Source: Dioscorea cayenensis subsp. rotundata
Taxonomy: Eukaryota; Streptophyta; Magnoliopsida; Dioscoreales; Dioscoreaceae
Reading direction: 5' to 3'
Length of the DNA: 64,000 nt
NCBI RefSeq assembly: GCF_009730915.1
Contig: NC_052474.1
Location: forward strand, 17,829,501 to 17,893,500
The position numbers were made by a program, and so were the translations under genes. Positions 33,326 to 43,860 of the stretch are shown piece by piece (within the stretch, counting starts at the first letter, position 1; every line of letters begins with the position of its first letter). Below the pieces are notes generated by a model that saw only the letters and a list, made by a program, of their open reading frames with translations, did no database searches and had not been told where the DNA came from.

Positions 33326-35178
33326 TGATAAGTGCTTGTGTGTTAAGAATGCGAAGTGTTCTTTCCTTACGATGAGCATTACTTTTATTAGGTTTAAGCG
33401 CAAATACATGTGTATTTGTGTTCTTTTGCGTATGTAGGGTTATGAAGCTAAGTATTAAGAAAAGAAGCCAAAAGTAGATCGCGAACGCAATATTTGGTGG
33501 AATCTTGGAAGTAATAAACGAGAAGACAAAAGTGGGGCTGTAAGATACGTGAATGTGTGCCAACATCCATGTATTCAAGTCATTACAATGAGTTGGAGGT
33601 GCATAAAGGTAGTCACATTTGCGTATCTCGACTTGTGCATTGATAGCAAGATTTTCACCAATAAGGCCTTTGATTGAAGAAGAGTTGTGATTTACAGTAT
33701 AAACGTGTGCCTGCTTATGTTTCCTTGATGAAAAGTGTGGAATTGAGAGTGCTTTGGCGGAGTGTTGTAGCAGGTTGCTGTAGCAATATAATGTAGCAGT
33801 TACTGTTAATAGCCTGCCGAAAATCAGGTTTCCAGAGAATCCAAAAGGGCGTGTCAAAATTCCCCACACCCATGTTAAAATTCCACAGGCTCTTGTGGAG
33901 AATCCACCGGGGCGTGTGGATACCCAATTCCAGCCCTATTTAAGCTGCGATTCAGCCCGATTATTAGGAGAATCTTCCACCCTTCTCTCCAACTTTTCTC
34001 CATCTTTTGAGAGGCTGTCGGCTAGGATTTTGAGAGGCTTTTGGCAAGTCTTTGTAGTGGTCCTATGGATTTGACATTGTGCTTCTCTTGGAAGAAGGTT
34101 ATCGAGGAAGCTTTTGTCGGCACCGATCCGACGATCTGTGCCTTAGGCTAGACAAGGGGACTTTTGGAGAATAAGAGGCTACTCTACTGTGGATTACTTA
34201 TTTTACTTTCGATTTCATTATTGATTGTATCTGGCTCCATAGAGAGCTAAACTGCTTTGTGGGTACTTGGATTTTGTAAACCCTAGGATGTTATTGTTTC
34301 ATTCATCTTTTATTATGCTTTCCTTAATTGATGTTTTTAATTGAGTTCCAATCTTGAATGCTTATTGAATGATTTCTCCCTTAGAGTGACAGTAGGATTG
34401 AGAGTCCATCTTGGTAGCCTTTGTCGATGAGTGACACACCATGAGGGTTAGACAATGCTAGATTGGAGAGGGATGAGAGGGTGAGTCGAGAGGTAGTAGA
34501 GCATCTCCTTTCCCCTCTGATGTGATTTATCCTACCTCCATTTCCTAGAGTTCTTTGCGGTGACAATAGAGTGAAGTGCTAAAGGTTGAACTCTGTTGGG
34601 GCTTAGTTGCACTAGCGACAGAGTGAAGCGTTGAAGTGAACTTTAGTATCTGGGGCTTAATTATGACTAGGGGTTTTTTGCCTGTACCAAAGTGTTAGAT
34701 CTACACATAGGAATAGGGTTTATCACTTGGAATCTCTAGAACTCCATGCAACTTTACACAGTGTGAGGTGTTGAGACTCAGCGATTTCTCCACCGGACAA
34801 AGTGTAGAGTTAGTCACATTTGACCTTAGGTTTGGGACCGTGTGTTTTAGGATTTAAATGACTTTATTAAACATTAGTTAGGAAGTATAATAGTAGGTCT
34901 TGCACTTAAAACATTAGTCCTAGTGGGAGCATTGTCCGAGTACCCCACTTTTATTGATTGTCTTTCTTCTCACTTACTTGTGCCTCTCATTCTTGTTTCT
35001 TTTATTTTTGTTTATATCACATCTTATCAACACAATCATTATTCATGTTCACTTGGTCAAATAGCAATTTTCATATTTTGATTCCCTACTCCTTGTAGAT
35101 ACAATACCCGATTCACTTAGGATTTATTACTTTGACAAACCCGTGCACTTGGGGGTCACACGTAAAGGGACATTGTCA
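33326..35178 (+). repeat. Family 1 LTR shared by B (3') and D (5'), 1853 bp
   Basis: It starts TGATAAGTGCTTGTGTG and ends GGGACATTGTCA. It has a PPT on its left and a PBS on its right, so it serves two internal regions. TGTAGCA motifs about 13 bp apart lie at 33764-33812, the palindrome at about 33840-33920, and the TATA-like TATTTAAG at 33937-33944. Confidence 0.9.
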
Positions 35179-35184
35179 AGTTTT

Positions 35185-35202
35185 TGGCACCATTGCCGGG
35201 GA
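35185..35202 (+). other. Primer-binding site of element D
   Basis: TGGCACCATTGCCGGGGA, tRNA-Asp type with changes at two positions, six bases behind the LTR. Confidence 0.78.
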
Positions 35203-35328
35203 GTAGGCATTTAGAGATACTTTGCACTTTTGTTTATCTTAGCCATTTCATCATTCATTCTATTTCACATCTTCTTATGCTATTATCGTTCTGATTTGTT
35301 TTTATTTATTTTGCTGCAGCTCGAGGTT

Positions 35329-36569
35329 ATGACCACGAGGGAACCCATTTCATATTAGTTAAAGGTGATCCTGAACTTAAACGTACACTCAGAAGAAAGG
35401 GTAAAGAACCTGTGCAAGAACCGTCTAATCTAGCTGAAGTAGAAGTTGAAGGGTCAGACAACATGGCATACCAGAATGAACAACAGAGAACACTTTCTGA
35501 TTACGCTAGACCATCAGTATTGGGGACACAATCTAGCATTGTGTGACCCCCAATTACAGCTCTGAATTTTGAGCTGAAGCTAGCATTCATCCAAATGATA
35601 CAGCAGTCAGCACAGTTCAATGGTTTGGCCGATGAAGACCCAAACAATCATATTGAAAACTTCTTGTAAGTTTGTGACATGCTAAAGATCAACGGTGTTA
35701 CGGATGATGTTATAAGATTGAGGGCTTTCCCAGTCTCTTTAAAAGGAAGAGCAAAGCAGTGACTACATTCTTTACCACGAGCATCCATCATGATATGGAA
35801 TGAAATGGTAGAAGCCTTTCTTTCAAGCTACTTTCCTCTAGGGAAATCGGCAAAGCTTCACAATGAGATATCATCATTCATTCAAATGGAGCTCGAGTCC
35901 TTCTTTGAGACATGGGAGTGATTCAAGGACCTATTGTGGAAGTGTCCACAACACGGATTCCCTGAGTGGATGATCATTTAGACTTTTTACAATGGGTTAA
36001 ATCCAAGTACAAGACAGGTTTTAGATGCCACCGCAGGAGGTACAACGGGGAACAAGACCATTGAAGAAGCCCGACAGTTGGTAGAGGAAATTCCCATGAA
36101 TAGCTACTAATGGAATGCAAGCGAAAAGAAGAACTGGCCGGACTCCATGAAATTAATGCGGTTACATCCTTAGCAGCCCAAGTAGAGGTATTGAGCAAGA
36201 AATTGGATACATTGCCTTCACCGAGGCTGGCCGCTATCACGAGTTATGATGGTTGTGGGGGTTCACATCTGCCATATGATTGTCCTATTTTGATTGCTAC
36301 TTCAGCCCCGACTGAACAAGTAGACTTTGTGGGCAATTCGGGAAGGGTACAAGGTAATCCTTATAGCAACACCTACAACCAAGGGTAGAGGAACCAACCC
36401 AATTTCTCATGGAGTAACCAATGGGAACAAAAGGCCATAGCACCACCGGGTTTTCAACAACAACAAGCCCAAACATAGAGAATAGAGTTTCAGGCTTTGA
36501 GAATTAGATGATTGATCTAGAGAAAGCCTTGACCCGATTTGTGTATTCTATGGATACACAGTTTCAACG
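35329..36569 (+). pseudogene. Element D gag, broken
   Basis: It starts MTTREPISY and stops at once. Readable parts are LKRTLRRKGKEPVQEPSN, QNEQQRTLSDYARPSVLGTQ, FELKLAFIQMIQQSAQFNGL, EDPNNHIENFL, MLKINGVTDDVIRLRAFPVS, and, near 36170-36330, AQVEVLSKKLDTLPSPR. The zinc-knuckle text YDGCGGSHLPYDC has the first cysteine changed to tyrosine. Several TAG and TGA codons interrupt the frame. Confidence 0.78.
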
Positions 36570-37325
36570 TATGGCGTCCAGCAGACCCATGCCCATGATG
36601 AGTCTGGTAATGTACGGGCCTGAGAAGAAGACACCAACTCTGATATACTGGCCCTGGTGATGCGTATACTCGGCTAGTATGTGTCCCAAATGAATCAGCT
36701 AACGTTGCACCATTGAATGTAGATACAGTAGTTCCTATGGCGTAAGACTCTAGTACTGTCACCACGGCCATTCAATGACTTGCTTAAAATAGTGTGAAGA
36801 TAATGATATGTACGTCGGGAAAGGTACGTGGCCTTTGACACCCCTGGCATATACTGTCCCTGGCCGCATAAAGTGCTATAAGCTCTCTGAGGAGTCAACA
36901 TACCGGGGTAGTCTGCTAGAAGGTGATCGTACTCCTCAATGGCCGTAAACGTCTTGTCATATAGGCCCAATAGGATCAAAAACGGAGTGACGCTCATAAC
37001 ATAGTGATGTCCAATTACCCTGGACTGTATGGCGTCAACACTGTTAAATCTAGTGTAGGATTGGTCGAACTTGAATGATGATAGAACCTCAAGTGTAAGT
37101 GCACAGATGGCTGGCACCCTGATCAGCAACCTCATCGGCTAACTCATCTCCCTGCTGTATTTCCCCCAATATACTTGTGTCTAGGAAGCGAGACTGTCCG
37201 AACCTAAGCATCGAGAACCTTTCAAATCAGAACTAGTGCTCGGGTATAGCTAATCCCATATCTTCCGGCTCAAGGGATGGCTCACATGGATGCTTGTCAG
37301 CTTGCTTCTTCGACCGGGGTGACAT
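36570..37325 (-). pseudogene. Element E ORF2, N-terminal two-thirds, broken
   Basis: It starts MSPRSKKQADKHPCEPSLEPE, with a stop after GLAIPEH (37233 region). The frame 37135-36695 then carries ICALTLEVLSSFKFDQSYTR, VIGHHYVMSVTPFLILLGLY, YPGMLTPQRAYSTLCGQGQ and TYHYLHTILSKSLNGRGDS. It ends at MGMGLLDAI by the junction. This copy keeps the central segment that J has lost. Confidence 0.75.
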
Positions 37326-37769
37326 ATCTGTAAAAATTGAAGAAGAATCAACCAAAGAAGCTCTCATAGTAACACTGCAGAAATCCACACGGTCGTGTGG
37401 AAATTCCACATGCCCATGTGGATCCACGGGACATGAAAATCACATTGCTCTTGTGCCAAAATTTCAAAAATACAACATCAAATCATTTCTAACTCTTTCT
37501 AATCATCTATAGACCATCTAATCATGGAAACGAAGCAGCATTCACCATTTTAATCAATTAAAATCAAGTATGGCAAAGAGAAGAGAGAAAGAAGGTTTAC
37601 CGACAGGATGAAGATAAAAACTTTAAAAACGGGCAGAAAACTTGAGTAAAACCTCTCTAGATCGATGGACCAAGGTTGGGAGAGTGAATGAGTGTGTTCT
37701 CTGAGCAATTGGTAGTGCGGAGATGAAGAAACACGAAGAGGTTTTAAAGGTAACCCCCGCCCCTTGATG

Positions 37770-38370
37770 TTCTGTACATCCACACAGGCCTGTGGAAATT
37801 ACCCATGCCCGTGTGACTCCATAGGAGAGCTTCACAGAGGCGAGTGCACGCCCCTGTGATTTCTCAAGATGACACTTATTCTCTCTGAAAGCATCCACAT
37901 GGGCGTGTGGAAATTCTCCACGCCCGTGTGATCGACCCACATGGGCACTCACACGCCCCTGTGGCTTCTCTGTCGAACCTAGAAAAATTCTAAGTGGTCC
38001 ACACGCTCCTGTGGAAATTCCACACTGGCGTGTGGATCTTCACAAGGGTACTCACAGCGGGCATTTACATGCCCCTGTGTATTCTCGGGATGGTGAGCAT
38101 CTGCAGGAAATCAAATGGGCGTGTGAAAATTACCCACCCCCATGTGTAATGCACAAGGTTAGACACATGGGCAGACACACGCCAATGTGTGCTCTCATGA
38201 TAGAACTCTGAACCTTTGCAGAGAAACACACACCCATGTGGAAATTCAACATGGGTCAGTGACTGTCACAAGGTCATTCATAGGGGCAAACACATGGCCC
38301 TGTGTCCTCTCGAGATGTGCTCATAACGAAAACACATGCCCATGTGGAATTTCCACACGGCCGTGTGTTT
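37770..38370 (-). repeat. Element E leader: palindromic array
   Basis: About ten units, for example CCACATGGGCGTGTGGAAATT with CCACGCCCGTGTG (37895-37930) and TCCACACGGCCGTGTG (38350-38368), alternate with ACAGGGGC / GCCCCTGTG units. A separate pair before ORF2 lies at 37383-37425. Confidence 0.85.
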
Positions 38371-38618
38371 TCTTTAGATGACTTAGAAAAATCTGCAGAC
38401 TCTACAGAAAATTCCTGAACATGTATATATATGCAGGGCTTGCCTCTATAATGCAAGACTGACCAGAGAAAACGTGGAAAACATGCTTAAACGACCAAGA
38501 ACTTTGCCAAAACACATTGAAGCACATGAAAACATCATTGATCCACATAAAAAATATAGCAATTTGTATTTAAAAATCAAGACAGCAACACTCAAAGCCT
38601 TATTGATGCAAGTACTAA

Positions 38619-38930
38619 CTAAATCCTAGAAAAATAGTAAAGACTTGGGTTGCCTCCCAACAAGTGCTTGTTTAACATCACTAAGCTTGTCGTACCTCTT
38701 CTTACCTCACAGGGGCTGATAGATGAAGGTTTCCTTCTTACCCATGACCTGAAAACATGATGAACATAGTCTTTTGAAGGTAGAGGGGAAGTTATCGGAT
38801 TTGTTACCACACAAAGGTTCATCATCCTTACTCCGTTCTTGCTCATCCCCATTAGACTTGGGGCGTTTCTTGTGACGTCTCCTTGCACGCTTCATCTTTT
38901 GAAGCACTTTCTTCATGATCCCCGGGGTCT
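38619..38930 (-). pseudogene. Element E basic tail, protease deleted
   Basis: MKKVLQKMKRARRRHKKRPK, NGDEQERSKDDEPLCGNKSD and FKRLCSSCFQVMGKKE match the B and J tails. Upstream the text is KKKDPG joined at CCCCGG, so about 550 bp of protease are missing in this copy. Confidence 0.72.
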
Positions 38931-40666
38931 TTCTTCTTGTTCGGCATATTCTTATGCAACACCGCCGAATAAGAGGGCATCTAAGATCACATATGCACTT
39001 TCCTCCAACTTCCTCTTGTTGGTCAAAAGACCCTTCAAAAATTTTTCATACCGAGGCATTTAGGATAACACCTCCACAAAAAGAATGTTGATGTGCAATT
39101 GCTTGAATAGACCCAAGAACTTCTTGTATTGCTCATCATTTTGGTTGTTCAACCTTGAAGGATAAGGGATTCTTGGCTTGTAAGATGGGGGTGCCACCTT
39201 CTTTTCTTTGTTTACTCTCTCCTCTACCTCCACGGCCTCGAGTGCTTCAACATTGGTCTTCTAACTTGGAAGCCTACATTTAACCTCACGGCCACTTCTC
39301 AAAGTGATCGCCTTAACATGTTCTCTCATATTGGTTTTGATGTTACTAGGTAAGCTTCCTTGCGGCCTCTCCGACAACGACTTCGCAATTTGCCCCATTT
39401 GATTTTCTAGATTGTGCAATAACGCGATGTGGTTGCGAAGTGTAGCTTCGACCAATTGGAACCTTATATCCGATGATTGGACAAATCATGCCAAAGCTTT
39501 CTCTAAGTTAGTCATTTGGGTCTCCAAGCTTGAAACTCGATTCTTCATGTTTGGGTTTGTTGTGTTGTTGGAAACCCAGTGGTGCCGTGGCCTTTTGTTA
39601 CCCTTGATTATTCCAAGAAAAGTTCGGATGCCTCTTCCAACCCGGATTGTGGGTATTGCTATATGGATTTCTTTGGTCTTTCATCGCATTACCTACAAAG
39701 TCAACTTGTTCCATGGAGGATGTACCACCAATAACTATTGGTGAATCGGATGGAGCATGGCCTCCTCCATATCTGTTACAATCCGTCACTTTCTTCTTGC
39801 TCAATGACTCCACTTGGGCCGACAAGGATGTAACCGCATTAACCTCATGGAGACTCGACCACTTTCTTCTTCTCTCTTACATTCCATAGGTAGCTATTCA
39901 AACATATTTCTCCAATCAATTGTCGTGCTTCTCTGGGGTCTTGCTACCTAAGGTGCCTCCTGCTAATTCATCAAGTAATTGCCTTGTGCTAGGGTTCAAC
40001 CTGTTGTAAAAAGTCTGAATAATCATCCACTCGGGAAGCACTTGTTGAGGACACTTCTGCAAGAGCTCCTTGAACCTCTCCCATGTCTCAAATAGAGACT
40101 CTAATTCCATTTGGACGAAGGAGCATATTTCATTCCTAAGCTTTGCAGATTTTTTTGGAGGAAAATATCGGGCAAGAAATGCTTCTATCATCTACTCCCA
40201 TGTGGTGATCGATGCTCTAGGTAATGAATGTTGCCATTGCTTCGCTCTCCCCTTCAAGGAAATATGGGAAGGCTCTCAACTTGATGACATCATCCGTAAC
40301 ACCATTGATCTTGAGCATGTCGCACACTTCCAAGAAATTCTCTATGTGACTGTTTGGATCCTCATCAGCCAAACCATTAAACAGTGCAGACTGCTGTAAC
40401 ATATGGATGAATGCCAGCTTTAGCTCAAAATTTTGAGCCCTAATCAGTGGCTGCCCAATACTAGACTGTGTGCCCAAAGTTGAGGGTCTGGCATAATTTG
40501 AGAGTGTCCTCTGATGCTCATTCTGTTCTGCCATATTATTTGATAATTCAATTTCTACCTCAGCTGGATCTTACGATTCTTGCATAGGTTCTTTACCCCT
40601 TCTACGAAGTGTTCTTTCAAATTCAGGATCTTCTTCAACCAATGTTCAAAGGTTCCCTCGGGTTAT
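38930..40666 (-). pseudogene. Element E gag, broken, start codon lost
   Basis: The position of the usual MTRGNP start reads ATA (40666-40664). Capsid text lies at 40534-39916: FELKLAFIHMLQQSALFNGL, EDPNSHIENFLEVCDMLKI, FLARYFPPKKSAKLRNEI, ESLFETWERFKELLQKCP and FYNRLNPSTRQLLDE. The knuckle has decayed (NRYGGGHAPSDS). The coiled coil VEATLRNHIALLHNLENQMG lies at 39455-39400. Confidence 0.78.
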
Positions 40667-40790
40667 AACCTGGACCTACGACCAAAGAAAAAAAAACAAA
40701 TCAAAACGATGATAGAGTAAGAAAGTGTGAAATAGAATGAATGATAAATAGCTAAAGTAGCAAAGTGCAAAGTGTTTCCAAAATGCCTAT

Positions 40791-40808
40791 TCCCCGGCAA
40801 CGGCGCCA
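40791..40808 (-). other. Primer-binding site of element E
   Basis: On the minus strand, TGGCGCCGTTGCCGGGGA, apparently a perfect tRNA-Asp-type site, six bases from the LTR. Confidence 0.85.
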
Positions 40809-40814
40809 AAAACT

Positions 40815-42560
40815 TGACAACGCCCCTTGTGTGTGACCCGCAAGTGCACAGGTTTGTCTAAGTAATAAATCCCTAGTGAGTGGATTATCATATCCAAAGG
40901 TAATAGTGAATAGAAACACATTGATTTCTACTTAACTAAGTGTAGATGAAACAATAATAACGTGGATAAAATCAATGTGAACAAGACTAAAGAAAATGAG
41001 AAAGAGAGGTACGATAAAATAAGAGGAAAGTCAATCGATAGAAAGTGGGGCACACAGATATTATTCCCCCCTATTACTATTGCTTCAAGTGTAAGACCAA
41101 TTATTATATCGCCTAACTGATGCTTAACGAGTAGGGGAGATCCTAAAATACGCATTCCCAAACCTAAGGTCAAGATTGACTGACTCTATACTATGCCCCA
41201 GTAGAGAAATCATTCAGTCTTAACACCTCACACTGTGTACAGTTGAAAGAAGCTCTAGGGATTTGAAGTGATAGACCCTATTCCTATATATTGATCTAAC
41301 CCTTTGGTCTAGGTAAAAGATCCCTAGTCATAATTAAGCCCTAGATACTAAGGATTACTTCAACATTTCACTCTGTTGCTCACGCAACTAAGCCCCAGTG
41401 GAGTTTCTCTCTTAGCACTTCACTCTATTGTGATTGCAAATAACTCTAAGAACATGGAGGTAGGATAAATCACATCAGAGGGAAAAGGGCACGCTCCGCT
41501 ACCTCTCGACTAACCCTTTCAACCCTCTCCAATCTAGCATTGTTTAACCTACATGGTGTGTCACTCAACTACAAAGGCTACCAAGATGGACTCTCAACCC
41601 TTGTGTCACTCTAAGGGAGAAATCATTCAACAATTATTCAAGATTGGAACTTAATTAAAGACATCAATTAATGAAATCATAATAAAAGGTAAATGAAACA
41701 ATAACATCCTAAGGTTTACAAGTCCAAGTACTTAGTAGGGGGTTTAGCTCTCCATGGAGTAAGATACAATCAATAATAAAATCTAAAGTAAAAACATGTA
41801 ATCCATAAGGAAATCCTCGTCCTCTCCAAAGGTCCTCTTGTCAAGCCTAGGGCACACCTCACCGGATCGGTGTCAACGGAAGCTCCCTCAATAACTATCT
41901 TCCAAGAGAAACACAGTATCGAAGCCATAGAACCATTCCAAAACCTTTGCTATAGCCCCTCTAATCCCTAGCAACAAACCTCTCAAAAGATGGAGAAAAG
42001 ATGGAAGGAAGGATAAAAGATGGATCCCCAAATCAGTATAAGTCACAGCTTTATAAAGGGCTGGAATCAGGCATCCACACGGGCATGGCTAATTTCCACA
42101 CGCTCGTGTGGATTTCTAAAAATCTGATTTTCTGCGGGCTCTGAATAGTAACTACTATAGTAAATTGCTACAGTGATTTACTACAATGCCTGCTGCAGTA
42201 CTCCGCCAAAATACTCCCGAATCCACATTTTTCATCGAGGCGGCATAAACGGGCACACGTCTATACCATAGATCACATCGCTTCTTTAATAAAATGCCAT
42301 ATTGGTGATGATCTTGCTAACATTGCACATGTCAGAATACGCAAATGTGACTGCCTTTGTGCCCCTCCAAACCATGTAATTGCTTCAGCGCATGGAGGTT
42401 GGTACACATTCATGTATCTTCGATCACAACTTGTGTCTTCACATTTGTTCACTCAAAGATTTCATCAACAAAGTACAATCACAATCTACTTTGGCTTCTT
42501 TCTTTCATTATTTGGCTCCACAACCCTTTATTCCTATTTCTAATACATAAGCACTTATCA
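40815..42560 (-). repeat. 5' LTR of element E, family 1 (1746 bp)
   Basis: On the minus strand it starts TGATAAGTGCTTATG at 42560 and ends GGGGCGTTGTCA at 40815. TGTAGCA-type motifs are at about 42150-42215, the palindrome at about 42070-42120, and the TATA-like box at 42058-42051. It interrupts the protease of F after the DFVLL segment. Confidence 0.88.
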
Positions 42561-43728
42561 AGCAACACAAAATCTGCAGGAAAGATATGCCTGTCAACCA
42601 TGATAAGAACATCTTCAATGATTCTCCTAATATGTCTAACTGAATGATCAACTAACTTTAGCATCATCTCAGTCGGTCTTTGTTCTCCCAAACGCAATTT
42701 CTGGAAGAATCTGTAAGGCATCACATTAATACTAGCCCTGAGTCTGCTAATGCCTTTTCTTCACCCAAATTTCCAATGTTTCATGGAATGATGAAAATCC
42801 CAGGATCCTTCATCTTTCTTGGCATACATCTAAGATCATAGTTGCACTCTCCTCTATCTTCCTTTTGTTGGTCAACAGTTCCTTCAAAAACTTCATGTAC
42901 CGATGCATTTTTGACAACACCTCAATGAATGGGATGTTAAAGTGCAATTTGCTTGAATAAGCCAAGAAATTTCTTGCACTACTCATCATTCTGGTCATTT
43001 TTCAGTCTTGAAGGACAGGGAATCCTTGGTTTGTAAGGTGTGGGAACCGTTTCCTTCTCCTTAACTAATTGCTCCTAAAATGAGTCATGTGCATCATTCT
43101 CAACTGGGAGCTTACTTTGAAGTTCTCGATCACTCCTGAAAGTGATCACTTTCAATTGCTCCCTTGGGTTCATTTCTATGTTGCAAGGCAAGTTCTCTTG
43201 GGGCCTCTCCATAAGTGACTTCACTATTTGTCCCACGTAGTTCTCTAGATTGTGCAATGATGCGGTGTGGTTGTAAAGTGTGGTCTGTACACTTTAAAAA
43301 CGCATGTCAGATGATTGGATAAACTTGGTTAGTACCTTTTCCAAATCTGACATCCGATTATCTAGACATAAAACTCAATTGTCTAAACTTAAAACTCGAC
43401 TCTCCAAACTTGAAGACTATGGTTGTTGAAATCCTGGTGGAGTAGAAGTTTTTGGCTACCGTTGATTACTCCAAGAAAAATTGGGGTGATTCCACCATCC
43501 AGTTTTGAAAGTGATAGTATAGGGATTACCTCACCCTCTTATTACATTCCCGACAAAGTCTACCTGCTGAATAGGTGTTGCATTACTAACAGAAATAGGA
43601 CAATCTGATGAGGTGGGTCCAACCCCACACCCATCATAGTTCATCACTACTACCACTCTGGGAGAAGTTAGAGTATCCAACTTCTTTCTCAATGCTTCCA
43701 CTTGGGTTGTTAGAGATGTGATTGCTTC
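42561..43728 (-). mobile_element. Element F: fragment with gag C-terminus and protease
   Basis: A minus-strand fragment between the LTR of E and a short LTR scrap. It reads from the knuckle (YDGCGVGPTSSDC, degenerate) through the coiled coil (HNLENYVGQIVKSL), linker (HFNIPFIEVLSKM) and protease (GEQRPTEMMLKLVDHSVRHI, VDRHIFPADFVLL). No LTR of its own is visible here. Confidence 0.75.
42565..43728 (-). pseudogene. Element F gag C-terminal part and protease, broken
   Basis: Frames 43776-43531, 43257-43075, 42998-42810 and 42724-42565 must be joined to follow the gag-protease text. The protease active-site region near 42760 is frameshifted, and the frame ends where E inserted. It is diverged from D, E, G and I. 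Confidence 0.68.
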
Positions 43729-43860
43729 CCCGCAAGTGTACAAGATTGCCAAGTAATATCTCATGTAAAGACACAAGGATCGTATTCCTTAGGAATAAGG
43801 ATTTACTATTACTCCTTCATCGCCTACTTTCTAGCCCAACATCTTTAGTGATAGAATCTA
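43729..43860 (-). repeat. LTR scrap of an unidentified related element
   Basis: CCGCAAGTGTACAAGATTGC onward reads, in reverse, like the end of an Athila-type LTR (GTGCACTTGCGG). It is about 130 bp, inserted in the gag of F and cut by the LTR of G. Confidence 0.5.

Larger units (their letters stand above)
29154..35178 (+). mobile_element. Element B, part 2: tail, leader, ORF2 and 3' LTR
   Basis: The tail resumes with EDALEDERERKCHNKHPKP, NKGDEPLSGNKLDNSPST, FKRLCSSCFQVMDKR. It continues with the conserved block (29385-29435), the leader, ORF2, the 3' region, PPT (33311-33325) and LTR. The tail matches J (58263-58480), which shows how the reading ran before C was inserted. Confidence 0.85.
35179..36569 (+). 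mobile_element. Element D: PBS and gag only, cut at a strand-switch junction
   Basis: Behind the shared LTR come PBS, leader and gag. The gag text stops at GTTTCAACG (in the FVxSxDTxFQ coiled-coil segment), and from about 36570 the sequence is minus-strand ORF2 of E. Protease, tail, leader and 3' LTR of D are therefore missing. Confidence 0.8.
36570..42560 (-). mobile_element. Element E: minus-strand Athila-like element, 3' end lost
   Basis: Read from 42560 down: 5' LTR (42560-40815), PBS, gag, tail, leader, ORF2 cut off at 36570. The protease is deleted: MPNKKKDPG (about 38935) runs straight into the MKKVLQKMKRA tail. The C-terminal third of ORF2, the 3' region and the 3' LTR are missing at the junction with D. 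Confidence 0.82.

Noticed and set aside
33309..33869. 186-codon frame on the minus strand
   Set aside because: It lies antisense within the LTR of B; the other LTR copies do not keep it.
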